The notes under the pieces were generated by a model. That model was not told the origin of the DNA. It searched no databases and was given only the letters and a program-made list of their open reading frames with translations. DNA of 64,000 bases from Brachionus manjavacas (taxonomy: Eukaryota > Rotifera > Eurotatoria > Ploima > Brachionidae). Positions 20,579 through 31,339 of the stretch are shown here, piece after piece (position 1 is the first letter of the stretch; every line of letters starts with the position of its first letter). The translations under genes and the position numbers were made by a program. Location of the stretch: assembly GCA_019054805.1 (NCBI GenBank), contig JAHQIY010000027.1, positions 682,001 through 746,000 of the forward strand, written 5' to 3'.

Positions 20579-21850
20579 TTATTTGAAGATTATTTCCATC
20601 ATCAAATATTGAATATAAAAATTTGCCTTTAATATCGGATGTTTAATTGTCGAAAAGTTGTGTGTTGTCATAATGACTTGAATATTCATTTCATTTATTA
20701 TAATATCATCAATAATTTTGATAAAATTATCGACAAGAGAAGAATGACAATGGGAATCAGGTTCATCTAATAAAAGCACTTGCTTAATATCAATATTTCC
20801 TGTTCCATTATTTTCACCATCTTCAATGTTTCCTGTTCCATTATTTTCACCATCTTCAATGTTTACTGTTCCATTATTTTCACCATCTTCAATGTTTCCT
20901 GTTCCATTATTTTCACCATCTTCAATGTTTCCTGTTCCATTATTTTCAACATCTTCAATGTTTCCTGTTCCATTATTTTCACCATCTTCAATGTTTCCTG
21001 TTCCATTTTTCTCAGAACTTTGATTATAACAATTCATTTTAATATTATCTTTATCTTTAATTAAAAGTATTAAGTTTAAAGTTAACCTTTCACCAGGCGA
21101 CAAATCATAGAATTTAATTTTTAATCGAGCATTTCCATTTCCATTTCTTTGACAAAAAATAATGCGTTCATTTATATCCCCGGATTTATCAGCAAATCCT
21201 TTATTGTTTTTTTCTAATAAATATTTAAACTTTAAACTATATGTATCTGATTCAATAATGTTATTTATTTCATCTAATTCAAATTGATAGCGCATATTAA
21301 GCATCAGCATTTGTTTTAAACTTCCAAAGCAAATTTTTTTCAGAATTTGCCGTCGGAAATATTTCTTAAATTCATCAAAGTAAATAAATCTTATTCTCTC
21401 TGATGCATTATTATTTCTAATTGAATTTAATATGTTGTTTCTTTCGTAATATTTGTGAAATATATTATTAAAGTAACTATCCGAAACAGGCTTTTTATCA
21501 ATCAAATCTTGCCAGTTTTTTATATTACACTCTAAATTTAAAATATTCTCGGCGACTAAAGGATGATCAGTTGAGTCCGGATCATATTTATCGTCAAGTT
21601 CGCCATAGTCTAGTTTTCTTACTATAATATATGGGTAATCTTTATTTCTAATTGTTACAATATATTCCCGAATTAATTGTAATAATCTTGATTTACCAGC
21701 TCCATTTTCACCTGTTAAAACCACAAAATCATTTTTAACATTTTCGGTTAGAATTAAATTTAGACCATTTTCTATGATAAAATTTAATAGTGTTTGTTCT
21801 TGGGTTGGACTAGCCAGAGAAAAATTATCAAATAAGCTGAATTCAACCAT
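20579..21850 (-). CDS. Intronless ABC-type AAA ATPase, bacterial-like, with coding minisatellite
   Basis: A 423-residue open frame of the SMC/ABC-like AAA group common in bacteria. Seen: Walker A GENGAGKS near residue 50; a long Asn/Lys-rich middle; ABC signature LSPGERLTLNL near 250; Walker B VLLLDEPDSHCH near 350; H-loop MTTHNFSTIK near 390. Between signature and Walker B lies a 33-bp repeat giving NGTGNIEDGEN units. After the H-loop the frame ends early, but the next frame (about 20630-20545) continues as FLYSIFDDGNNLQIKKGIDH, which suits the family's C-terminus, suggesting one frameshift. No intron, and AT-rich codon use unlike SETX or SARS2. Bacterial proteins with this layout act alone or in defence or nuclease modules; no partner gene is visible here. 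The function is unknown. Confidence 0.75.
   Translation of the reverse strand: MVEFSLFDNFSLASPTQEQTLLNFIIENGLNLILTENVKNDFVVLTGENGAGKSRLLQLIREYIVTIRNKDYPYIIVRKLDYGELDDKYDPDSTDHPLVAENILNLECNIKNWQDLIDKKPVSDSYFNNIFHKYYERNNILNSIRNNNASERIRFIYFDEFKKYFRRQILKKICFGSLKQMLMLNMRYQFELDEINNIIESDTYSLKFKYLLEKNNKGFADKSGDINERIIFCQRNGNGNARLKIKFYDLSPGERLTLNLILLIKDKDNIKMNCYNQSSEKNGTGNIEDGENNGTGNIEDVENNGTGNIEDGENNGTGNIEDGENNGTVNIEDGENNGTGNIEDGENNGTGNIDIKQVLLLDEPDSHCHSSLVDNFIKIIDDIIINEMNIQVIMTTHNFSTIKHPILKANFYIQYLMMEIIFK
20793..21010 (-). repeat. 33-bp coding minisatellite inside the ATPase
   Basis: Six full units and one partial unit of TTCACCATCTTCAATGTTTC-type sequence (33-bp period on the plus strand) encode NGTGNIEDGEN with single variants (V for G). 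The period is a multiple of three, so unit gain or loss keeps the frame. It inserts an acidic, Asn-rich linker into the nucleotide-binding domain. Confidence 0.93.
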
Positions 21851-22319
21851 GTCTGTTTGTATTCAAGTTTAAGCTCAGAAATCTAATTTAAAAAATTTAA
21901 TTTTGAAGAAAAAATTCGAAATATTTAACATTAATGTGTTTAAGAGTATTTGGAGATAAAAACTTATAAGCAGCTGATAAATTTTGCTGAAAGAATTTCA
22001 GACCAAAAAATGGCTCACGATTTTTTTTTCCCAAAATTCCCTATACCCACTAATTTATTAAATTCCTATTGAATTGAATTAATTGACTGCTATAATAGCA
22101 GAATATCACAAGCCATTTTAAGTAAAAATAAAATTGATTTTTTTTTAAAAAATTTAAATTGGAATAAATTTCTAAAGCTTTTTTTCATTATGAATTTTTA
22201 CGATTTTGAGTTATTATTTTTATCAAAATTTTAAAATAGTAACAAATTATAAAATATAATCATTTAATAATTTATTCATTTTTTAAATCTTTTTCTTTGC
22301 TTTTTTAGGTGTTTTTTTT
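21851..22319. other. ATPase upstream region, nothing recognised
   Basis: AT-rich, without a supported coding stretch or clear core-promoter signal. Confidence 0.35.
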
Positions 22320-22370
22320 CATCACAAAGAGGTATTTTTGGAATAAATAATAATAATAACAATAATAAAA
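22320..22370 (+). mobile_element. CR1-like LINE (family B) terminal fragment
   Basis: CACAAAGAGGTATTTTTGG followed by AATAAATAATAATAA matches the last codons (DKEVFGIN) and flank of the 19298-19875 copy, ending in an (AAT)n-type tail. Confidence 0.5.
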
Positions 22371-22379
22371 ATCTACCAC

Positions 22380-22910
22380 TAAAATATATGTAAGAACAAT
22401 TAAAAAATTAAAATTTATTATTTTTAGGGAATCTATGAATTTTCAGCTCTTTAGATTTTTTTAAAAGCAACTAAAGTAACTATCTACCACTTTGGATCCT
22501 GTAACAATTAATAAAATTTATATTAAAATATCAGTTAAATTTTTTATTTAAAATAAATAATTTTTAAAAATATCAATTTTAATTTAAATTCATTATTCAA
22601 TTTTTATTTAAAAGTATTGTAATTTTAGAAAATTGGAATCAATTTAATCAAATGCCTTTCTGCTTTTGCTGAAAGGACTGATATTCGACAATAGTTGCAA
22701 AACTCGATCTTTTACCTTTTTTTTTAAACAATTGCAATCATCCAGTCATCAAGAAAAGAATTTTTACTTAAACAAATTATAAGATAAAAGCTATGCTATA
22801 AACCTAAATAAATATATGCTTGTCTGGATCTGTTAAGATCTGGCGGCTCGCGGTTATAACACAACTTGTATTATTGAATAATAAAGAAGATAAATTATAA
22901 CAATGGCCAC
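22380..22910. other. Intergenic DNA, nothing recognised
   Basis: AT-rich stretch between LINE debris and the putative MULE, without supported features. Confidence 0.35.
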
Positions 22911-22916
22911 TTCTAC

Positions 22917-25446
22917 CCAGTAAAATACATTATCGAAAATTTTCGAGAATTTACGTAAAGAAATGTTTTTTTCGTAAAATTTACGATTTTTCTGCAGATT
23001 ATCTCTTCGAAAAATTATTTATTTAAAATCTTCGAAATATTTACGCATTTTTTCCTTATTTTTTTTCAAAAAATTTTAAAAATAATTTACGCAAAATTAT
23101 TGCTAAATAAATCTATTTTCACATTCAATATTTTTAACTAAATTATTTTAAAGCATTTAGAGCCTTTTTTATTTACTAAAACATTACTTTTTGGTAAAAT
23201 CATTAAGGCATTTACAAATCTAATCACATAATTTTTTTATTTTTATTTTGATAAATTAATTTTTTGAATATATTAAAAAAAAATTTAGTTGAAAGACCAC
23301 CAGGGCTGTTCTGAACGGCTTGCGCACAATTTTCAATTGATTATTGATATATTTTGATAAGGCTTATATTTTTCAAAGGATTTAATTCTTTATTTTGTGG
23401 CCTCAGCGTTAGCTGTTTTGGCCAAGAATAAAAAGAATAGAATAAAGGTTACTGAAAATTAAAGTTAATAATGTTTAAATATACAAAATATATAAATATA
23501 ATTAAATATAATAAATAGTTTTTTTTAGTCAAAAAATTATAGCTTATATTTATAAAGGCTTATATTTTCCAAAGGAGCAATTTTAAATCATTTTATATCT
23601 AATATTTTATTTTAGAGAAGCAAGTCGAATATTATCTAATTAATTCAATTATAGCAGCTTTATTTATTGCAAAAAGGAGCAGAATTAATTTTTGAGAATC
23701 AAAAATAAATTGATAAGTTTTTACTCATTAATTTTGTAATTAACTTGTTTTCGATTAAAAAAAAAACTAATTATAATGTATAATGTAGACAAATTTTACT
23801 AAATCTATAAATTCTGGAGATAACTGGCTTATTCAAATCAAAATTGAAAATGTCTGAATTTTCAATAATCTTGAATCTGAAAAGTCATCATCGACATCTA
23901 TTATTCGTTCTTGTCAATTTTGGAAAAAGAAATTCGTTTGTAAGCATGTCATTGGTATCGCGTACAATTTGGAGTTGCTAACTTTCTCAACTATCGATTA
24001 AAGAATCGAAAAAAAATGCCTCAAGAGGTCGTCGTAAAAAAGCATTACCAGCATTTCAAAGAAACTCAATCGGACCTTTAATTCAAGAGCTTTTTTCAAT
24101 TTCAACAACTTCAACTGATGCTGAAACTCCTATTACGGCCGTAGTTAACACAATTGAGTCAGTTGCTAGCGAATTTGTAGTTACTCAATCGACTTCTAAT
24201 ACTAATGCGTCGCAAAAAAGAGGAAATCGAGAAAACCAGTTTTGGTTCAATAAGAAAGTGAGAAATCAAAAAATAAAACAAATAAACTAAATTAGTTAAT
24301 TGAATAATTGGAATTTGCCATTTGAATTATGTTTAGAAAACAAATAATTTCTTCGGTTTTTAAATTTAATTAAAATTGGCTTATATTTTTATTTTTTTTT
24401 TTTTTTTTTCTATTAATAAAAATATTTTTGCTCCTAATTGATATAATAATTGCTTCTTTTTTTGCTAAAAAATAATAATAAATCTGATCCTCGAAAATAT
24501 AAAAATTGCTTCTACAATAATTATTTTCCTTTTAATAATTGCTATCTAATCAGTCCAATTTATATTAGTGGGAGGAGTCTTTTCTTTAGGTTTCAATCTT
24601 GTTCTTTACAAGTTTTTGCTCAACAAAAAGATTTTATTGGCTGTTAGAATTCAAAAGACGTTTTTCAATATGAAATAAAATTATAACGTTTTTTTTTATT
24701 CAATCCTTCATATTAAGCCTTTCATAAACACACATCTTAATAATATTAAATTACTGCTTATATTCACATTCTTATTTTCTAAATAATTTATCTTGCTAAT
24801 TAATTTTTATATCTATATTTTAGATTATTTTTTTTAATAACAAGAATTTTGCTGCTGAAAGCCGGAAGTTTTGAGTTGAAAATCAGAAAATTGCTTTCAG
24901 AAAATAAATTTAACTTGATTTGATTTTTTATCAGCCGATAGATCACTAATTAGAACTTTTTTCTAAATTTGACCAATTTATCTGATTCAAAAGTTCAAAA
25001 TTTGAGTTTTTACTTAAACTATGCTTCAAATCAAAATTTTACACTATTTTAAAAGTTTGCGAGGATATTATTAATTTAATTCTAATTAAAAATATTTTGA
25101 ACTTTTTAAAATATTTTAGCCTTGTCGATTCAATTTAATGAATTTTTTCTTTATTTTAAAAAATCTTAAAATTCTAGTCTGATTATAAAACATATTCAAC
25201 TTAAACTGAATTTAATTTTAATGAACTAAAATTAAAACTAAATAAGATGCATTAAAATTAATGATTAAGATTTTTCGTAAAATTTTCTCTTTCATTTTAT
25301 GTAAAATTGTCAATTTAACTTTGCGAAAAATTTTCAACAAGTTATTTCGAAAAATTTTTCATAGATTATGACCATCTTCGGCGTTTTGTTACGCTTTTAT
25401 TTTTCGTTGATTTTACATTTTTTTTTCGGTTTTTAAATTTACTGGG
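22917..25446 (+). mobile_element. Putative MULE-type DNA transposon, decayed
   Basis: The ends CCCAGTAAAATACATTATCG and TTTAAATTTACTGGG are inverted over the first eight or so bases and then weakly, with ACGTAAA/TTTTCGAAAA-type sequence on both sides. A SWIM zinc-finger piece lies in the middle (23900-24290). I could not find a clean target duplication, so the boundaries are tentative. Confidence 0.4.
23900..24290 (+). pseudogene. MULE transposase C-terminal fragment with SWIM zinc finger
   Basis: Reads SIIRSCQFWKKKFVCKHVIG then IAYNLELL, the C-x-n-C-x-H spacing of a SWIM finger, common in MULE transposases. After a frame change near 24000 it continues RGRRKKALPAFQRNSIGP and an Asn/Thr-rich tail ending near 24290. 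The catalytic domain is not visible upstream. Confidence 0.6.
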
Positions 25447-25449
25447 ATA

Positions 25450-26580
25450 GCCTAAACAAATAATAAAGAAAAGGATGTTTCATCCATGAATCATTTGTTT
25501 TGCATGAAAAATGTTTTAGGATTAAAACCAGGAATTTTTCATTTTTTTCTCTTCAGAATATTAAAAAATGACCTAATAATCAAAAACTTAGCATTTTCAT
25601 TGTTGCTTCATTCTTGAATCATCTCATTAATAATGATTGAATTATTTGGTTTAAAGCCAAGAAAACGTTCTGCTAATTTGATTGTGATGTTGTGTTTTTG
25701 GTTCTTAGACTTTTTCATTTTGCTTTTGAATTTACTAAATAGATGTTTCGATTTTGACTTTCCTTTTCAATAGAACCGATCATGAGAAAATTCAGTTTTT
25801 CAAACATAAATTAAACGAAAAAAACTTAGTTAGTTGTCATTTGTAAACAATTTCAGAACTTCTTTGAAAAGATTCGAAGAAAAATTGCTTGGAATCATTT
25901 AATTTTATTATTGAAAAGCCATTAATATAATTTTAATTTATAATTATTTAGATATTGTCTAAAACTTTTTAAATTAACAAAATAATAAGAAAAATCAGCC
26001 AGTTCAGAAGAATTCCTAACTCTAATAGCCAAAAGCGATGAAGCTGATACATCCAATAATTCTGGGAGTCGATATTTAGTGATAATTCATGTTCATTTGT
26101 TTATTCAGCTTATCAGCTCTTAACAAAATACCTTATTTAAAAAATTGGATTGCTTACAATGTTCTTTGATTTCACTTCTCCTAATTGTCTAGTTTTACGG
26201 CTATTAACTAATTTTCAAATTTATAAGCAACTTATTGAATTAGAAATTTAAGCCTTTCTATTGAGGAAAATGTGAATTAATGTTCGCCTTAATCAAGAGT
26301 CTAAATTATTTTGAATTATAATTTTGGTTATTAAAATCGGTTGAAAAAAAAACTTTTTAAATTTTTGCTCATTATTATCTTAAAAATTATTTAAAAATTA
26401 AAAAAACTTTCTTTTAATAATTAAATAAATTATTATGTTATTAAAAAAAAATAATATCGATTATTTTCAATGAATTATACATATTATCATCGATGAATCT
26501 AGAATAAATTGTTCCTAAATCATTAATGATTCATCTATCAATTTTCATCGATTAATCACCGTTTTCTTTGTGACTAGGCA
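25450..26580. other. Intergenic DNA, nothing recognised
   Basis: AT-rich, without coding stretches longer than expected by chance and without clear inverted repeats. Confidence 0.35.
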
Positions 26581-26586
26581 TTAAAG

Positions 26587-27250
26587 TTGGCTTTATTCGG
26601 TGTTGTAGTTATTGAGAGAACTACAACAGCTAACCAAGTTCTAGGAATGCTAAGAAGTACATTCGTACCTAGGGATGTGGAACTATGGGTCTCACTATAT
26701 CACACTTACATTCGTCCGCATCTTGAGTTTTCAGTGTCGGATTGTAACCCGTATCTCAGAAGAGATATATGGCAAGTTTTTTTTCTATTTTACACCTCTA
26801 AATATAATTGCGAAATTATATTTCAAATTTTAACATGCTTAAGTATTGAGTTTTAATGAAATAACGTAATTTCAGAATTTCAAAAAAGTTAAATAGAAAA
26901 AAAAACTTGCCATATGCACCCTTGAAAAAGTCCAAAGAAGAGTAACGAGAGTCGTCCCCACTGCTATGAAAGGCATAGAGTACGAGAGCAGACTTGAGCG
27001 GATGGGTCTTACATCTCTGGAGACAAAACGACAACGTGGTGATTTAATCCAACTATTCAAAGTCAACATCTTTATTGAAAAAAAATTCAAAAAGACTTCT
27101 ACCTAGATAAAGATTGTAGAACATTTACAATCTGAAATGAATATCAAAGGTAAGCTTATAATGATTTTATGAAAATAATGTCAAATTGAAATTCTTTAAA
27201 GCTCATTTGAGGAAATTTGTTCCATTTAACATTGATTTTAATTTAACTTG
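26587..27250 (+). mobile_element. CR1-like LINE (family B) fragment, interrupted by a MITE
   Basis: Reads NQVLGMLRSTFVPRDVELWV, YIRPHLEFSVSDCNPYLRRD; after a 141-bp insertion it resumes CTLEKVQRRVTRVVP, LERMGLTSLETKRQRGDLIQ. A last piece near 27180-27245 (LKFFKAHLRKFVPFN) resembles the C-terminus. It is 5'-truncated, with a deletion near 27100. Confidence 0.82.
26771..26911. mobile_element. 141-bp MITE with ATAT target duplication
   Basis: The ends GGCAAGTTTTTTTTCTATTT and AATAGAAAAAAAAACTTGCC are inverted copies. ATAT is present on both sides (26767-26770, 26912-26915). Removing the element and one ATAT restores the LINE frame R-R-D-I-C-T-L-E-K-V. Confidence 0.85.
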
Positions 27251-27259
27251 ATCAAACGC

Positions 27260-28077
27260 TAAAAACTAAAAGAGCTTCCTTGCAACAACAAAAAAACTCA
27301 TTAAAATTAATAAAACTTTTTTTTTGTTTTGAAAACAATTAAATTTAATTAAATTTATGTTTTAATTTTTTTTACTTACGCTAAGTTAACGTAATTTTCC
27401 GTAAAAATTTAATTTTTAAAGACATTTTTCAGTTTCACGATTAATCAACAGAGTAGTCTTTATGACTTATTAACACTTCATTTATTTAATCCTATACAGA
27501 AGTATTCAATAAAATAAAAAAAATTAATCCAAAATTATTTTAAAAAATTTAACAAAATTTAAATTAAAATTTAAAATTTGTATCGGAATTGATAGCAAAA
27601 CCAGAAAAGTTGACTATGTCTTAAAATTTGAGTCAATATATTCTTTTTCGCGTTGAAGTTTCAGCTTCTGTGGATTATTGGGAATAATAAAATATTAAGA
27701 CAAATTTTTTTATAAAAATTTTATTTAGAGTCCGATTTAATTAGAAAATGTATGTGGCTTAAGTGGTGTTGCATTGGCTTCTCTAGCTGCAGGGAGAGAA
27801 GAGTTATGGAAATAGCATATTTTGAGACTCCGATCTTAGACCGTGCTGACAAGACTCCAATTTTAGAAATCGAATAAGTAAATTTAATTTCAAGAAGCGA
27901 TTAGACTTGCTCAACCTGCTATTTTAAAAAAAAATCCTATTTTGAAAAGTAATTCAAAATAACTTATATCATATATATAGATTATATAGATTAAATTTAT
28001 CAAAATATAAAAATTAATAGCTTTAAAAAAATAAAAATTTAATTTAATTTCAAAATAGAGCCCAAAATAAATTTTAT
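27260..28077. other. Intergenic DNA, nothing recognised
   Basis: AT-rich, without supported genes or repeats. Confidence 0.35.
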
Positions 28078-28130
28078 CAGACTTGTTTGTAAGTCATAAT
28101 GTTTAGTCTTAGTCACAAAAATTTAGGGTA
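28078..28130. mobile_element. Terminal fragment of the CAGACTTG hAT family
   Basis: CAGACTTGTTTGTAAGTC followed by a degenerate GTCTTAGTCACAAAAATTTA stretch matches the terminus of the element at 5361-5676. No opposite end or transposase is seen. Confidence 0.5.
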
Positions 28131-28387
28131 CGTTTGTTTTCACACAATTTATCTGAAAATAAATGAAATCACAATCACGTAAATTATGTGTATGTGTAAG
28201 AAAAAATTTTATCTAATTTCAGGTAAAGTGATTAAGAAAAAAAAAATAACAAGTTATTAATAAAGATTAACTAATTAGAACAATCATTACATTTCCATAT
28301 TTTTTACAAAAAATCAAATATTTTAAAAACGAACAAATAGTACTTTCTAACATTAGCAAACCATCAGTTGTGAAATAATCAACCAAA

Positions 28388-28483
28388 AGATCCTTTTTGA
28401 CACCATTTGTATCAGGCTACGTTGATACAAATGGTGGTAAGAGTATCAACGTAGCCTGGTACAAATGGCGTCAAAAAGGATCT
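28388..28483. repeat. Near-perfect 96-bp hairpin
   Basis: The arms 28388-28428 and 28443-28483 (41 bases each, AGATCCTTTTTGACACC...) are inverted with 39 of 41 positions complementary around a 14-base spacer. This could be a miniature inverted-repeat element or a hairpin RNA. No flanking duplication was recognised. Confidence 0.85.
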
Positions 28484-28825
28484 ACATGTAGCTACATAAG
28501 CTTGTCTAGGCTTTATTCCAGTGCTCTGAAAGAAAAAATTAGAAAAGTGTCAAAGCTTATATGTATAGTGATTAAGGTACCTTTTAGTTGTTATGTCTTC
28601 AATTGCTCGAAAATGAACGCATTTAAAATGGTTGTATTTATAATCACCTGTTTATTTGATCTTAGAACTTGGGATTGTTGTAAATATTGTATTTGATAGT
28701 CTAGAGTAATCATTCAATACTTGTTGAAAGTCATCAAATGTATCAAAAAGTTGACCATAAAACAACAAATTATTCATTTTTAACAAAGTGAAAAGGAAAT
28801 CACTTTTATTTATTTGTTATTTATT

Positions 28826-31030
28826 TATTTGTTAACTGTACCGATATTTAGCTCCTTCAGAATAAAAATAAAAATTAAGTTAAGTAAAATTAAAATTAAA
28901 AAAAAATAAGTAAAATAAAATCAAAAAATAGAAATAAAAAAAACTTTTATTTATTTGTTTATATGTACCGAGCTAATGTTCCTTCAGAGCTTAAAAAAAA
29001 AAGAAGTAAAAAATGTAAGGTAAAATAAAATAAAAATAAAGTAAAAAGGTTTATAATAAACGAAATTAAAAAAAGGAAAGATATGTAATAAATTGATTTT
29101 AATTTTAGAGGTAAGACATGTTTAAATATTTTAATAATCAGGAAAAAAGGAGGAAATAGTAAGGTAGCAATTACACAATGGAGTTGGATATTCGATATAT
29201 CTTGATTCGAAACCTTCTCTGTATTCCTCCACCAGTCTGACGACCAGTGGAACAGAATGACTCAGTCCTGTCCCAACATATCTCTCACTCAATTCAAAAA
29301 GCCGATTCGAGACTGTTAGTAGTTTAAGTTTATTGAAGGCCTCTTGGTGCATAATATTTGAGGGTGTATCATATTTCAACTTCAAAATAGATCGAACCGC
29401 TGAATTTTGAATTACTTGTATTTTTTTATGCTAGTTTCTGAGAATGAATTTAAACAAGGAAAAGAATAATCCAAGATTGATCCTATCAAGGATTTGTAAA
29501 GATTACCTAATGTTTTTGGTTTTAGACCCCATTTCCTATTTGAAAGATATTTTATTATATTAAGTCTTGAATTACAGCGCTCTTTCATTTCATCCACCAT
29601 TGGACCAAATGTAAGTTTTGAGTCTAATGTAATACCTAAAAATTTCACTTTTTCCTCGTTATTTAAGTTGCTGTCATTAATTTTAAGGTTAAGATTTATT
29701 TTAACCTTACTTAATTTCTCAAAGATCATGTAACATGACTTTTCAGTAGAAATTTTCATTTTCCATTTGAAAAGCCATCTTTCAACTTCTTTTAAGTAAG
29801 TTTCGCGCGGAGCAAAACTACAGCACTATCTGAATTTCGGCAAACCGACTTTAAAATATTAATCTGCATACTTGAAAACCTAAAAAACCGTTTTCGAAAA
29901 AAAAAGATCGAAAAAAAAACAAAAGTTAGTAACCTTTGAGCTAAAATATCTCATGTTCTAATAGACATAACCTTATTAATATATATATATTCTGAAAGCA
30001 AATAGTCTCATCAACAAAATGGTGTATTAATTTAATCTATTATTTTACCAATAGATCGATATTTTGGCAAAAAATGGTAAAAAAATGGTATTTTTTCACT
30101 ATTTTTGTATTTAGTCCGCGGTTTACCCCCCGACCCCTACTTTTTTATACAGATTCTGAAACTAGAGAAAATTCTGAACAAAAAATTTTTTGACCCCACC
30201 TAAAAAACCGTTTTTCTAGGTTTTCAAGTATGCAGATTAATATTTTAAAGTCGGTTTGCCGAAATTCAGATAGTGCTGTAGTTTTGCTCCGCGCGAACCT
30301 TACTTATTAATCATTTTTTCAAGATTTCCTGTCTTTTTAAAAATAAAAAAGTAGCCAAATCATCTGCGAAAAGAAGAGAGTATTGGCAATTTGTTTTGTT
30401 TCTTTTTGGTATGTCATTTATAAAAATGCTAAAAAGAAGTTGACTAATTACCGACCCTTGTGGAACTCCTGCTTTAATTGGGTATTGATCACTTAAATGA
30501 CTTTTTATTTTTACTCTAAAGGATCTTAAATGCAAAAACGATCTTATCGAATAAATAATATATGGAGGTAGGTCAATTTTAATTAGCTTGTAAATTAGTC
30601 CATCATGCCAAACTCGATCAAAAGCTTTAAAATGTCAAAATATAGACAGCAGACTTTTTTCTTTCTATTAAAAGACTCTACGACTTTTTGAATGAGAAAA
30701 TAAAGATTATCTGCAGTGCGTCTGTGCTTTCTGAATCCTGATTGCTCATGTATAAGTAATTTATTGTTTTCAAGAAAATTATATTTTCTGGCGTAAATAA
30801 TACGTTCAAGTAGTTTTCCAAGACAACTTGTCATACAAATTGGACGATAGTTGTTAGGGTCTTGAGTAGGAAAAGATTTCTTAGGGATCATGGTTATGCT
30901 TGCTATTTTCCACGATTTCGGAACCTGGTCTAGTTCCATACTCTTATTAAAGAGTAGACTTATTTCAAATAAAGTCTCTATAGGTAAATTTTTTAACATA
31001 AGGTTGTGGATACGATCAAGACCAGACCCT
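28826..31030 (-). mobile_element. Jockey-like LINE (family A), 5'-truncated, interrupted by a MITE
   Basis: The minus strand reads, 5' to 3': LKNLPIETLFEISLLFNKS, PTQDPNNYRPICMTSCLGKL, HEQSGFRKHRRTADNLYFLI (30595-30999), GVPQGSVISQLLFSIFINDI, LLFADDLATF (30311-30535), FLGITLDSKLTFGPMVDEMK (29412-29759), then ERYVGTGLSHSVPLVVRLVE (29131-29385). The tail TGTACCGAGCTAATGTTCC is at 28960-28995, and a second bare tail at 28826-28866 marks a further truncated copy. Several frame breaks are present. A 502-bp MITE occupies 29799-30300. Confidence 0.9.
29799..30300. mobile_element. TA-flanked MITE, TIR AGKTTCGCGCGGAGC
   Basis: Inverted termini of roughly 80 bases begin AGTTTCGCGCGGAGCAAAAC and continue through TACAGCACTATCTGAATTTC. 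TA lies on both sides (29797-29798, 30301-30302). Removing element plus one TA restores the LINE frame M-I-N-K-Y-L-K, matched by ATGAATAAGTACTTA in the copy at 31340-33200. The GC-rich CGCGCGG terminus stands out from the AT-rich surroundings. There is no coding sequence. A partial relative lies at 48770-48915. Confidence 0.9.
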
Positions 31031-31339
31031 CCTATTTCTTTAAGTTAAAACTTAAATAAAAACTTTACGGTTATACTGAATATTTCAAGTTTTTTATTGA
31101 AATAATTTTTCTAATAGACTTCAATTTTTTATTAATTATCAATTATCACAAATTTATGTTAAAATAAATAGAATTTAGTACAATTAAGAGTAAAAAAAAT
31201 TATTTTCAGGTAAAATGTGTGAAATTATATTGTTTATTTCCAGATAACTTACGTTGAAAATAAGTTAATAGAGAATATTTTGAAATCCTTGATTTATTTT
31301 TAGTTTCATCCTCAGTAATAAATAAAATAAGTGAGTTTC
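31031..31339. other. Spacer between two head-to-head LINE copies
   Basis: AT-rich spacer between the 5' limit of the minus copy and that of the plus copy. No promoter motif or coding sequence was recognised. Confidence 0.35.

Noticed and set aside
20780-21064. Plus-strand ORFs of repeated FNVSCSIIFTI and SSMFPVPLF units
   Set aside because: Antisense shadows of the 33-bp repeat in the ATPase.
22917-25446. Clean target duplication for the putative MULE
   Set aside because: The bases flanking the two ends do not match, so the boundaries are uncertain.
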